Source: Hermatobates lingyangjiaoensis (taxonomy: Eukaryota > Arthropoda > Insecta > Hemiptera > Hermatobatidae). Taken from it: a stretch of DNA of 64,000 nucleotides. Shown piece after piece: positions 23,133 through 33,461 of this stretch. Where the stretch lies: positions 1,791,501 to 1,855,500 of the forward strand of contig JAPFBL010000104.1 in assembly GCA_026182355.1 (NCBI GenBank), written 5' to 3'. Below the pieces are notes generated by a model. The model saw only the letters and a list, made by a program, of their open reading frames with translations. It was not told the DNA's origin and made no database searches. Each line of letters starts with the position of its first letter. Position 1 is the first letter of the stretch. The position numbers and the translations under genes were made by a program.

Positions 23133-23175
<43 letters not shown>
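22861..23175 (+). mobile_element. PLE 5' fragment (ribozyme-like motif plus ORF start) running into (TA)n
   Basis: A hammerhead-like core lies at 22877-22908. It is followed by coding remnants of the PLE N-terminal region ending in a TEGLLPT-like peptide, parallel to INEGLLPKY at 33420 and IQEGLL at 29325. The fragment ends at a (TA)n tract (23137-23175). The order core, ORF start, (TA)n recurs in several copies. Confidence 0.65.
22877..22908 (+). ncRNA. hammerhead-ribozyme-like motif
   Basis: CTGAAGA fits the CUGANGA box. Stem II is GGTTG pairing with CAACC around an AAGA loop, followed by GAAA and the palindromic ACATGT mini stem III. The position after the palindrome is U. Stem I is only weakly visible (ATT with AAT). 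The core is intact by consensus; activity is unproven. Confidence 0.5.
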
Positions 23176-23183
<8 letters not shown>

Positions 23184-23239
23184 CCATATTATATATATAA
23201 AAATATATAAAGATAAACATTTATACATATTTTATATAA

Positions 23240-23403
23240 AAAATATTCACACGTGAAGTAACAATCAATGATCAAACCACGATATGAAATGGGAAAACAT
23301 GTGTTTGAGTTGGTTTTTGACTCTGACGAAGACTGCTTGTTACGGTTGAAAGATCTTAGTCTTGTTTTCCCATTTCATATTATTGTATTATGGTTTGATC
23401 ATA
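23240..23403 (+). mobile_element. fold-back copy of the first PLE family's terminal repeat
   Basis: Sequence matching the 673-800 terminus is present twice in opposite orientation: a short inverted piece at about 23250-23300, then a longer plus-strand copy with the ribozyme-like motif. No ORF is attached, so this is a solo, fold-back terminus. Confidence 0.75.
23319..23361 (+). ncRNA. hammerhead-ribozyme-like motif, second copy of the first PLE family
   Basis: GACT, CTGACGA, stem II region, GAAA, palindromic AGATCT and AGTC in the same arrangement as the copy at 742-784. One stem II base differs (GACTG instead of GACCG), which weakens that stem. Confidence 0.45.
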
Positions 23404-23413
23404 TATATAATAT

Positions 23414-23622
23414 ACTTCGAATAAAATTAAAGGTCCGTATGGACAATAAGAACTTTAACACATAGGAAAGTACGCAGAAAGTTTTATTTATTTGAGTAGC
23501 TATTTGCTTCTCCACGCGAGTACTTTGCAGTTCTCCCCGATGACGACGGATGTCTACATTCGAAGTGAGTTCTGTAGTGACTTTCTGTGTTCTTTCCTAT
23601 GTGTTAAACTTTATGTATATAT
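23414..23622 (+). repeat. third PLE-like terminal repeat family, copy 1 (fold-back)
   Basis: It starts ACTTCGAATAAAAT and shares GGTCCGT.TGGACAATAA and TTTAACACATAG with the copies at 37537 and 39864. Its own ends are inverted (ACTTTAACACATAGG against CCTATGTGTTAAACT). It contains CCGATGACGACGGATGTC. Confidence 0.7.
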
Positions 23623-24008
23623 GTATATGTATGTATGTACATTGTTAAAAATTAGACCAAATTTAAATGAAACTTGCTTTTTCATAAGTTTCTCGAGTTT
23701 CCGGAATAACGATCTTGTTACTGTATGCACGGAATATACCATAGTAAGTTACCAATCGACATGCTAAATGAACACATGTTTCTGCTGTCTTCAGCCATTA
23801 TCAAGAAATGAATGCATTTTGATGTTTGAAGCTTATATAAGAAAGGTGGAATGTGTTGCTGAGGTTGTGGGGGGCGGTTAAGTTCTTTTTCTAATCAGTG
23901 AGGTTTGAGTGACCTAAGGTGTCGTTGCAGCTATCTGGGAGAGACCCTAATTGGCTGGAGGTTGATTTAAACAAATTCAGAACTTTAGAACTAATTTCTA
24001 ATTGTTTA

Positions 24009-24473
24009 TTAATATATGGCTTCTTTTTGTTTAAGTATGGCTTCTGTTATTCTAAGTCTATGCTGATCTCTTTCTTTTTTTATTATTTTTGTCCCTTCAA
24101 CAAGTGCTTCCCTTGTTAACTTAGAATGATGGGCTTGCTCTGTGTGTTTTCTAGGGGCTCCAGATATCAGGTGCATTGTGAGTCTCCTAGAAAGTGTAGT
24201 AGTAACTCCAATGTACGAGTGCTTCTGGGTTTCGCAGTCCCCATAATTACATTTGTACTCGTACACCAGATTCGTTTCTTTCAATGGAGAATCCTTGCCG
24301 TGATTTCTGTTCATCATAAAAAGGCTGCTTATTGTAGGGCTTTTGTAATATGCAACCAGGGAAACTCTATCGTTGGCGTTTTTACATCTTATGTTGGTTT
24401 TTATAATGTCTTTTAGTACCGTTTCATTAGTTTCTATAATATATTTTATGTTCGGTTCCAGCTGTTTCTTCAT
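24009..24473 (-). pseudogene. PLE GIY-YIG endonuclease region
   Basis: The frame contains NLVYEYKCNYGDCE, HSYIGVTTTTLSRRLTMHL and a downstream TEAILKQKEAIY, aligning with NVVYEFNCKLGNCE, SKYVGSTTTTLSRRLTMHL and LEAILILEKQPSI in the 30-33 kb copies. This is the C-terminal nuclease of the PLE. The first half lies in a different frame just upstream, so a frameshift separates them. Confidence 0.85.
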
Positions 24474-24741
24474 TTCTTTTCTTATTTTTCCTAGTGTTTA
24501 GATAATCCTTATGAATTTTATCGAAGTTTTCATTAGAATAGCCATTATTTAGGAATATTTGTTTTGTCCTATTGATATTCCCATTGAAAATCTCCCAATT
24601 GGAAGCTATTTTGCAAGTTCTATGAATTAAAGATTTTATAGTTGAATCTTGTATAAAAATCTTGTATATACAAATATACAAGTATATACAAATATGTATA
24701 TTGTAGTATATACAAATATACAAACACCGGGAGTTCTCCAT
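24427..24741 (-). pseudogene. PLE region between reverse transcriptase and nuclease
   Basis: The peptide TIKSLIHRTCKIASNWEIF and LNNGYSNENFDKIH corresponds to MIKTLIRRAYKTSSSWELF and INNGYSNRQFDSIL in the 30-33 kb copies. The N-terminal 30 residues come from AT-repeat DNA and are not element protein. The fragment is truncated and frameshifted relative to the nuclease part. Confidence 0.8.
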
Positions 24742-26014
24742 ATTTACAAATTTTATTTCTATATTTTGCTTTACTAATATTTTAATTGTAACAGTTCTGC
24801 CTTCTATAATAATGGAAAATTGCGTTTGTATGAAGGGTAAAAACCACCTTCAAATACATCTCAGGAAAAGTTAACAAAAGATGGTCGTTAAAGAAAATTA
24901 TAACTGAATAAATCTCTTAAGCTATAATTTTTTTAAACAAAAATATTAAAATGACTTTTGTTCATAGACAGGCAAAGCTTTTCTGAAACCTACATTTCAT
25001 CCTATCAAGCAAAATTCTAAATCACACTTATAAACACAATAGATTTTGAGAGATGGTTCGTAAACTTAATTGTTCATAAATCGTTAAATATTATATTTTA
25101 TTAGTAATAAAAATTTGTTGTGATTTAAATACCATCTGGCTTAAGCAGTTGCACTTCAATTTTTTTAGGAACTAGACTCTGACCTATCCCAAGGTAATTG
25201 CCAGAAAATATGGCAATTACGTATAAACGCAGTGGTTTCGTGGGTCAAATCAGGTGATACTGGAAACTATCTGACAAAATTGTGTATATCATGCAGGTGT
25301 ATGAGCTGTAAATATGACTGAGAAAATACAGAAATAATTATTGAGGGGTGACGTATATTTGAACCTACTGGAGTGTATATTGTGGTCATCAGCTTAGCAG
25401 TTACTGATCATGGATTATTCTTGTTTAATAAGGTGTTTACTGTAAGCACGGGGTTAGTTGTTATACGCATGTAGTGAACAGCCTGGTTAGTGAGTCAAGG
25501 TATCGTTTGAGGCTATCTCAGTTCAGTTAATAGTCCCAAAGACTTGAGATAGAAGATGAATCTAAATAGCTTCCTTGTGGCATTAATGCTGCAAATATTA
25601 TAGAAGAAACGATGGGAAAATCTTTAGATACAGGCTTTGTACGAGTGGATAAGGATAGGACAGCAGTCGTTAGCCCTAATTTGTGACCAGTCAAGGGAAA
25701 AATTGTTCCATGGATCCAACCTGAGATTCATTTGAATATTTATTCAAATACCGTAATCAGCATTTTTTAGCCTAATCGACAGACTTTTACTTTTCAAGTT
25801 CTGGGACGAGGCCAAACAACTTATAATTGTTCTGAATCGCAAATACTAATCTATAAATCAAGTCATTTATTCTCTTGAAATATTATATGATACAACATGA
25901 GCTATTTATTTGATATTAACAACAGGATTTTAACTTCGTTTTCAAATTTATGAACTGGCCTGCAATAAAAACTGGAAGTAATTGTTTCAGATATTATTTA
26001 CCGTATGTGGTCAC
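24742..26014. other. AT-rich DNA, no gene seen
   Basis: No exon, transposon end or repeat was recognised. Confidence 0.5.
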
Positions 26015-26255
26015 GAGAGCCAGGTTAGCTCAAAGACAACGTGCTCACCTCTGAACTGGTAGGTCTGGGGTTCGATACCCACTCAGGCCATCTTTTATTC
26101 ATGCGGGAGGAGAAAAATCTCAGTACGTCGTCTCTCGGAGAAGACCTTAAACTATCGGTCCCAAGTCTGTACGATGTCAGGTATTCGTTAATGATTGCTA
26201 CTCTAAATACACTTGAGTTAGGCAAAATTTAGAAACTCCAATGTAGAATCAATGG
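26015..26255 (+). repeat. tRNA-derived SINE, copy 4
   Basis: A clear tRNA-like head (GCCAGGTTAGCTCA and GGGGTTCGATACCC as B box), then the shared body GGAGGAGAAAAATCTCAG, AAACTATCGGTCC and CACTTGAGTTAGGCAAAAT. The tail is cut short after AATGTAGAATC. Confidence 0.88.
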
Positions 26256-28937
26256 GAGATGCTATATAGTATAAATTTATTCTTTTGCGATTTGGTAGAT
26301 ATCTATCCAGCATGTAATTAATATTCATTGAATGTGATTCCAGGTCGTCTGACCATTCAAACAAAATTACGTAATTTCAGTAATATTTCTAGGAGTTAAG
26401 AAAGAATTGAAGAGAATTTCAATTAAATCTTTTGGCAATAATCTTTATTCATTTATTCCAAGATTTCAGGTTCTAAGAAACAGGTTCTTATTATTATAGA
26501 TCTCCCACTATGCTTACACAGAATCTACACTACTTCACTTACGTTCTGAAGTTGTGCTTCCAGGTTGGGGGTTGAGGAGAGAATTTTGTTATTTTTCAAA
26601 ATCATTCGTTAAAATAAAGTTTCAGCTGCAGAATGCGGCACTGATATGAGTACTCGTATACATTCATAAGCGATAAGTCTAAATAATCCTTTTTTTATTT
26701 AAAATTGAAATACAGCATTTATTTTAATAAGCTTAAGTCAAAGCCACATGTAATATTTATTATAATTTAACAAAATATGTTTAAAATCCTCTAGATTATG
26801 ATAAATAATTTGAAAGAAGATTGATTCATTTATTTCAATTCATCCATATTAAATATCGTAATTGCTGTTATGTTTTATTAGTATAATAGCATTCCTAAAC
26901 GAATTTTGAACTGTAATATTTGCAAATTAAAAATACATTTATTCTAAATATTTCAGAAATATTTTTTTAAAGTGGTTGAAAGTTTATTTTAATGGTTTGC
27001 GTAGCGATTGAATTTAATTTAACAAATTTTTTTATAATTTGAATTAAAGGTTTTTATTTTAAAAAATCTTTGGTTTTCTTTGATCATGACTCTATATGTA
27101 TAGGAGTGCACTAATAATATCAAAATTTGGGACTAATAACAGCAGTCTATATTAAATCCTTAATTTTAAGTCCATGAAAATAAATATTTTTAAGACTTAA
27201 ATATTTTTAAGACTTTGTGATGTGATCTTCTAGAAAGTAAACCATTTTCAATTTTACTCTACAAAAAGTTTCAGTCCGCTCTTTTTTTATGATTGTCTCT
27301 TAAAGAACTTTCTAGGAGTAAAATCAACAATGTTAAGTACTAAGTCTCTTGAACAACTTGACAAACTTATATTGTTCATATTAATATAAAAATTAGAAGA
27401 ATTGTAGATCTGTATCAAGCAATAGGAAAGCACAAACCAGGAGAACAAGAGTTGGAGGTATTTGACGATGGTGACAAAGTTAGAGCCATAAAGTGGTAGG
27501 GTTATATGCTTGGGCCATTTGGATTAGTGGATTGTTGCTCCAACAACCAAGCGAATTAACTTAACACGCGTCTTTAACTATTTCCCAGTCTATAAAGCTC
27601 TTCAAGTATGAAGAAAAGTCCCGGAAGAGTGAGAAAACAGCTTTAACTCAGACAGAGAGTAGTTGCCTTATGACTTCATCTTATTTCCATAGTTAATGTA
27701 TGTACAAGAAATTCAAGTTTATTTTTTTCCCTCCGAACAATAATGTTTGGAAAGTAGCTTTTTTTTTCAGGGAGAGGATTTTAAAAACAGTGGAGGTTAC
27801 TGGAATGAACAGCTAACTAGGCCACTATGTCTGCATTCTTTAATCAAGTCTGTTGCATATATGTTTTTCAATAATTCTGGCAAACGACGGTCGATAAATG
27901 ACTAAGGTACATAGTAGATCTCTATGAGAGAAAAGGCAATGGAAAATTTTGAGTAATGAATAACGGTGGAAAATTTCTCCACCAGGAAGTAATATTATGC
28001 TATAACATGAGAGATAAGTTCAAAGTTACACAAATGGTAGCCGACATGGAATATCAGAGACTACCTAAAGAATATGGAATAATTAAATAAGCCGATTTCC
28101 TTTGCAATCAATATAAATCATGACGTCAATTATTATATTTCTGTACCCCGTTAAAGCTCATCAAAGCATAATAGTAGAAGAAGAGGAACTGAATGGAGAA
28201 ATACATGTTGAATAAATGACCATATATTTATAGGCAACTGCTTTGAAACATTGCATAATATTGTTACTTACCGATATTTCTAAGCAATCACACATCATTG
28301 ACGCATAGCCAGTTAAATGTCATTATTTATTATGGTACAAGTGAGATTAATATTACATCAGCACTGGTTATTACTATTAATCAGATCTGCAGTTCGACGT
28401 CTCTGTTTTGCAGATAAGCGTCATTTCAGTTTCTCGTTCATCTTCACTTTATTGTTATTCTGCTTTTTTTTTCTACTTTTTTTCTTTACACATCATGTTT
28501 ATAAATATAAAATACACATTGTACACACTATGAACGTAACCTGAAAGGGAATATGTAAAACAAGCAATTCTTTTAGAGACGAGATAGTATATTAAGAAAA
28601 AAGCATATCACGTTCGTGGCAACTAGGACAGTAAATTAATTTGATGTTGTTTTCGCCAATGTGGTTTCAAACACAATGCTATTGATTTCATGTACACCAT
28701 TAGGAGTCGGCGGGCCATTGTCTAAGAGCTTCAACACTAATTGATATATCCATCAGTAATGTCTTTTGATTGGAATAATTACATATTCCATAACAGTAAA
28801 TTATTACATAAAATAACAACTAATATTTAAAAAACATTGAAACAAATTCATAGACATATAATATATATATTTTTACCTATTCATTTACTTATAGCTAAAA
28901 AGATAAATATATATATATTATATTGATAAATGCATGG
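26256..28937. other. AT-rich DNA, no gene seen
   Basis: A tandem duplication of about 20 bp lies near 27180-27215 (AAATATTTTTAAGACTT twice). The frame at 28317-28544 is Phe/Leu-rich, of chance type. No domain was recognised. Confidence 0.5.
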
Positions 28938-28938
28938 A

Positions 28939-28939
<1 letters not shown>

Positions 28940-28983
<44 letters not shown>

Positions 28984-28990
28984 ATATATA
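28940..28990. repeat. (TA)n microsatellite next to PLE fold-back
   Basis: Uninterrupted TA units at 28940-28980 followed by irregular ATAAT repeats, directly abutting the PLE 5' fragment. Confidence 0.95.
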
Positions 28991-29002
28991 TAATATATTT
29001 AA

Positions 29003-29312
29003 GAAAGATATGTCCGCATTATTCTTCACTGGTTGTTTTATGAATTTCTCGAGTCTTCGAAAACACTTCCTAAGTTCAAGGTCCTTCAATTCATAAAGGA
29101 GTCCAGCATAGGTTTTTTCATTTGCTTTATTCTTAACTATCGACATGTTTCGGTGTTCTTTCACCATCATCACATAGTTAAGAATAAAGCAAATGAAAAA
29201 AACCTATGCTGGACTCCTTTATGAATTGAAGGACCTTGAACTTAGGAAGTGTTTTCGAAGACTCGAGAAATTCAAAAAACAACTAATGAATAGTAATGCG
29301 GACATATCTTTC
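29003..29312. mobile_element. fold-back pair of PLE 5' fragments
   Basis: The arms 29003-29140 and 29174-29312 are inverted copies with few differences, separated by about 33 bp that hold a hammerhead-like core. Both arms encode the PLE N-terminal peptide (YELKDLELRKCFRRLEKF, then ADISF). Two 5' ends are thus joined head to head over one shared ribozyme-like segment. The outer ends run into TA-rich DNA. Confidence 0.8.
29133..29183 (-). ncRNA. hammerhead-ribozyme-like motif at the centre of a PLE fold-back
   Basis: On the minus strand: GTGATGA (C3 of the CUGAUGA box replaced by G), stem II GGTG/CACC, then GAAA, palindromic ACATGT and C, giving the preferred GUC cleavage site. Stem I is a perfect CTTAACTAT with ATAGTTAAG, although it is supplied by the fold-back itself. 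The C3 change would be expected to cripple catalysis. Confidence 0.45.
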
Positions 29313-29351
29313 GTCAATGTGTGTATACAAGAAGGACTGCTTATATATATA

Positions 29352-30090
29352 CAGTGGAACCTCTACATACGAGATTAATTCGTTCCCGGATCGTGCTCGT
29401 ATCTAGAATTTCTCGTATCTAGAGCAAATTTTTCCCATAAGAAATAACTGAAAACCAATTAATTTGTCCCCGGCCTCCCAAAATCATTCAAGTTAACCCT
29501 AAATAACTATGAACACATCTTCCTGATTACTAAAAACACATTCAAATAGCGACTGAACATAAAAATACAGTAATAAGATAAATAAGATGATATTAACGAA
29601 ATAAAATGCGAGTTTATTATGAGCATTTATTATGAGCACTTTCACTTAAAATTAAAGTTAACTTTATGAAAAACTAAATTTTTTTACGGCACTAATTTAT
29701 TTATGCACTTTTTTCTGTTTTTTTTTTTGCTTTTTAACATTACTGTATCAGTTTTATTTTTTTTTCGCTTTCTTTTGCCCTTTTAGCTGGAATCGCAACA
29801 CTTTCACTTTCTATAGGTCTTTTGAAGAAAAACTTATCCAAGGAGGTTTGTCTCTGCCTCCCTTTCAAAATGTTACGGAAATGTGTAAGGCAAGTGTCAT
29901 TAAAAAGAGCTGTAGCACGACTAGTAGCTACATAGGTTCCTAGTACGACTAGTAGGTTCCTAGCGGAACCATCTGGAAATTCTCGAAACTTGGATTTTCT
30001 CTCGTATGTAGAGCAACATTTTTGCTCGAAAGACCTCTCGTATCTCGAGTTTTTCGTAAGTAGAGTAGCTCGTATGTAGAGGTTCCACTG
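29352..30090. mobile_element. non-autonomous TA-inserting transposon with intact inverted ends
   Basis: The ends CAGTGGAACCTCTACATACG and CGTATGTAGAGGTTCCACTG are perfect inverted repeats with TA on both outer sides. Subterminal repeats of CTCGTATCTAGA/CTCGTATGTAGAG type extend the similarity. At 739 bp it has no transposase frame. TA target and CAGT ends suggest the Tc1/mariner-pogo superfamily. It sits inside a (TA)n tract between PLE pieces and is related to the older element at 15245-16167. Confidence 0.85.
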
Positions 30091-30237
30091 TATATATATA
30101 TATATATGTTTTATTAAAAGTAATGCCCAATTTAACTTTTACACTTTTTCTTATCCGTTTTTCAAGTGTTCTCATACTTGACTTCCATGGTTCTGGAACT
30201 AAAAACATAAGTTCACCAAAATTTTTATTACTATACA

Positions 30238-30275
30238 CCGACATGTTTCGGTCATCGTTGACCATTTTCAAGGTT
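30238..30275 (-). ncRNA. decayed hammerhead-ribozyme-like motif
   Basis: On the minus strand, stem II GGTC/GACC with a 6-nt loop, GAAA, palindromic ACATGT and a GTC site are intact. The CUGANGA box reads TTGAAAA and is broken. An identical inverted copy lies at 33247-33283. Confidence 0.4.
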
Positions 30276-30419
30276 AAAGAATATATAAAATTATTAATGA
30301 TCGAAAAGTGAATAACAATTAAAATAAACTAAAATAAACATAACGAGTCCATAACACATATTCACAACTAGGGAGGTTATCAAAGGTAAAGGTATGTTGA
30401 GGTTTCACCAGGCTCTTGG

Positions 30420-31286
30420 TTACCTTCCATCCGTCTTTTGTATCTGGGAAGGTAATCGATTAACTTCTATACCTCTCCCAGACTGGTTCGCCTTCTGACT
30501 GCCTTCATATAATTTTAGAATTCTTGAAAATCCTCCTCCTTGGCTGTTAATACTAGGTTGCTTTTCGAGGATCAAGATAGCTTCCAAAATTTGCAATCTG
30601 GTGTGGTCATGTTCTTGTTGTAATATTACAGTATTGTCTGTTAACATTTCCCTGGTTAATTGCACTCCATGTGTTAACCTAACGTGCTCTTTGGGTCCTC
30701 CGGATGCCAGATGCATGGTGAGCCTTCGTGAAAGCGTGGTTGTGGTGGAACCAACATATTTCGAGCGTAGGGACTCGCAGTTCCCTAATTTGCAGTTGAA
30801 CTCGTATACAACATTAGTTCTCTGAAGGGTTGCTTTCTTTTGTGGGTTGTTCGTAATTACCATTCTTGAAGTGGCAGAGTTGGCATAGTAAATTCGTAAT
30901 TCTAATCTGTCATCTGGCTTGAGGCATGATGTATTATTCTTAATAATTCCTTTTAGTATACGTTCATCCGTTTTATAAGCTTCCGAAAACTGGTTTTTAT
31001 AATATACTAAATGTGTTGCGCCTTTGTTTTCGGGATTCTGTTGAATATCACTACCATGAAGTTTGTTCAGGCAACCTTTCAAGATGGAATCGAATTGTCG
31101 ATTACTGTATCCGTTGTTAATAAGGACTTCTTTGAGCCTATCTGCTTCTTGTTTGAATAATTCCCAACTAGATGACGTCTTATACGCTCTTCGAATGAGG
31201 GTTTTAATCATGCCGTCCTTATATCTGTCAGGGCATTCACTTTTAGCGTTTAAAAGTATTCCACTATTCGTAGACTTTACAAACAC
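30420..31286 (-). pseudogene. PLE polyprotein C-terminal region with GIY-YIG nuclease (left copy)
   Basis: The open 288-codon frame begins downstream of a one-base deletion near 31358 that separates it from the RT palm. It contains the post-RT region (DGMIKTLIRRAYKTSSSWEL) and the GIY-YIG-like nuclease (NVVYEFNCKLGNCE, KYVGSTTTTLSRRLTMHL, LEAILILEKQ). Its translation is identical over its whole length to the right copy at 32236-33102, so the duplication is recent or artefactual. Confidence 0.88.
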
Positions 31287-31342
31287 TGAAGTGACAAAAG
31301 TCTGGTTTTCTCCATTACTCTTTATTTTAACATCAAGAAAGT

Positions 31343-31594
31343 CTAAGCTACTGTTGGTTCCATCTCATATGTAAACTTCAAAACCGATTCAGCTTCAAAA
31401 GCAGATTTAATCTCATCTATATATTCCGGCTTATCCATCATCACAAAGCAGTCATCAACGTACCTACAATATATATGAGGCTTCCAGGTTGGATTTCTAG
31501 CGATAATCGAATTCTCTAGGTTGCACATATAATAATTTGCAAATGTGACCCCAAGTGGGGAACCCATGGCCACGCCATCCGTCTGGTAGTACAT
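31343..31594 (-). pseudogene. PLE reverse transcriptase palm fragment with YVDD
   Basis: The frame carries the motif B-like GVAMGSPLG and the catalytic YVDDCF, placing it in the RT palm. It ends where a missing T shifts the frame (near 31358); the right copy keeps that T. Upstream, a second frameshift near 31600 separates it from the KKKILKELLIACTTKNPF segment. Confidence 0.88.
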
Positions 31595-31649
31595 GCTCCG
31601 TCTATGTGGCAGAATGGATTTTTAGTTGTACATGCTATAAGTAATTCTT

Positions 31650-32006
31650 TCAAGATTTTCTTTTTAAATGGTGGAGGGGGTACGTAGCGTGGTTGTAGGC
31701 TACATTACAAATAATATCTATTGTTTCTAGAACTGGCACATTGGTAAACAGTGATTCAACGTCTAGCGAAGCCATAGTTCCTTTAGCTTTTGTGGCTTTT
31801 AAAATTTCCAGAAATTCATCGCTAGACTTGAGGAGGTATTTTGCTGGAAGGTAAACAGATATAATTTTATTAAGGGTTTTTGCGGTTTCATACGTAGGCG
31901 TTGTAACTTGTGAAATTATGGGTCTCAGGGGATAGCCAGGTTTGTGACACTTAACATTTCCGTAAAGGTATCCCGGGTTATACTCTCCAATAACCGGTCT
32001 TAACAC
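31650..32006 (-). pseudogene. PLE reverse transcriptase fingers and motif A fragment
   Basis: It includes GNVKCHKPGYPLRPIISQ (fingers and template grip) and the catalytic motif A MASLDVESLFTNVPV. A frameshift near 31690 diverts the last residues; in the alternative frame the sequence continues with PPPPFKKKILKELL. The N-terminal part of the element is absent. Confidence 0.88.
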
Positions 32007-32050
32007 TTTATCTTAACACTTTATCTACCTCTCTAATAAGGAGGTAGAAG

Positions 32051-33461
32051 ATTGTAGGTACGTTGATGACTGCTTTGTGATGATGGATAAGCCGGAATAT
32101 ATAGATGAGATTAAATCTGCTTTTGAAGCTGAATCGGTTTTGAAGTTTACATATGAGATGGAAACCAACAGTAGCTTAGACTTTCTTGATGTTAAAATAA
32201 AGAGTAATGGAGAAAACCAGACTTTTGTCACTTCAGTGTTTGTAAAGTCTACGAATAGTGGAATACTTTTAAACGCTAAAAGTGAATGCCCTGACAGATA
32301 TAAGGACGGCATGATTAAAACCCTCATTCGAAGAGCGTATAAGACGTCATCTAGTTGGGAATTATTCAAACAAGAAGCAGATAGGCTCAAAGAAGTCCTT
32401 ATTAACAACGGATACAGTAATCGACAATTCGATTCCATCTTGAAAGGTTGCCTGAACAAACTTCATGGTAGTGATATTCAACAGAATCCCGAAAACAAAG
32501 GCGCAACACATTTAGTATATTATAAAAACCAGTTTTCGGAAGCTTATAAAACGGATGAACGTATACTAAAAGGAATTATTAAGAATAATACATCATGCCT
32601 CAAGCCAGATGACAGATTAGAATTACGAATTTACTATGCCAACTCTGCCACTTCAAGAATGGTAATTACGAACAACCCACAAAAGAAAGCAACCCTTCAG
32701 AGAACTAATGTTGTATACGAGTTCAACTGCAAATTAGGGAACTGCGAGTCCCTACGCTCGAAATATGTTGGTTCCACCACAACCACGCTTTCACGAAGGC
32801 TCACCATGCATCTGGCATCCGGAGGACCCAAAGAGCACGTTAGGTTAACACATGGAGTGCAATTAACCAGGGAAATGTTAACAGACAATACTGTAATATT
32901 ACAACAAGAACATGACCACACCAGATTGCAAATTTTGGAAGCTATCTTGATCCTCGAAAAGCAACCTAGTATTAACAGCCAAGGAGGAGGATTTTCAAGA
33001 ATTCTAAAATTATATGAAGGCAGTCAGAAGGCGAACCAGTCTGGGAGAGGTATAGAAGTTAATCGATTACCTTCCCAGATACAAAAGACGGATGGAAGGT
33101 AACCAAGAGCCTGGTGAAACCTCAACATACCTTTACCTTTGATAACCTCCTAGTTGTGAATATGTGTTATGGACTCGTTATGTTTATTTTAGTTTATTTT
33201 AATTGTTATTCACTTTTCGATCATTAATAATTTTATATATTCTTTAACCTTGAAAATGGTCAACGATGACCGAAACATGTCGGTGTATAGTAATAAAAAT
33301 TTTGGTGAACTTATGTTTTTAGTTCCAGAACCATGGAAGTCAAGTATGAGAACACTTGAAAAACGGATAAGAAAAAGTGTAAAAGTTAAATTGGGCATTA
33401 CTTTTAATAAAACGTGTATAAATGAAGGCCTGCTCCCCAAATATATATATATATATATATA
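32051..33461 (+). mobile_element. Penelope-like element, right copy of inverted pair
   Basis: Plus-strand PLE, 5' truncated at the middle of the YVDD region (VDDCFVMMDK), followed by an intact frame, the UTR, a decayed hammerhead-like segment (33247-33283) and the next ORF start, ending INEGLLPKY at a (TA)n tract (33440-33461). It mirrors 30110-31470 with only scattered differences. Confidence 0.88.
32077..33102 (+). pseudogene. PLE polyprotein, truncated, GIY-YIG nuclease (right copy)
   Basis: 341 codons remain open from just after YVDD to the end of the nuclease domain, including LDFLDVKIKSNG (RT thumb boundary) and KYVGSTTTTLSRRLTMHL. The catalytic RT Asp pair is at the truncated edge and the palm is missing, so no active reverse transcriptase is encoded. 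The start Met is only the first available one. Confidence 0.85.

Larger units (their letters stand above)
23774..24741 (-). mobile_element. Penelope-like element fragment, 3' half
   Basis: Minus-strand remnant of a PLE of the same clade as the 30-33 kb cluster. The order is the RT-distal region, GIY-YIG domain, then a decayed hammerhead-like motif (about 23774-23810: stem II GCTG/CAGC, GAAACATGT). The 5' side stops at an AT-rich microsatellite-like patch near 24650-24730. Confidence 0.8.
30110..32040 (-). mobile_element. Penelope-like element, left copy of inverted pair
   Basis: Minus-strand PLE from the RT palm through the GIY-YIG domain, the UTR, a hammerhead-like segment (30238-30275) and the start of a next ORF (30110-30235). 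This shows the head-to-tail pLTR arrangement. It is 5' truncated near 32040, where it meets the right copy. At least three frameshifts (near 31690, 31600 and 31358) break the ORF. Confidence 0.88.

Noticed and set aside
24126..24416. Plus-strand frame over the PLE nuclease at 24 kb
   Set aside because: Antisense shadow of the GIY-YIG coding strand.
31063..31374. Open frame on the plus strand (and 32025-32459, minus) opposite the PLE nuclease
   Set aside because: Antisense shadow of the PLE reading frame, duplicated because the PLE is duplicated.
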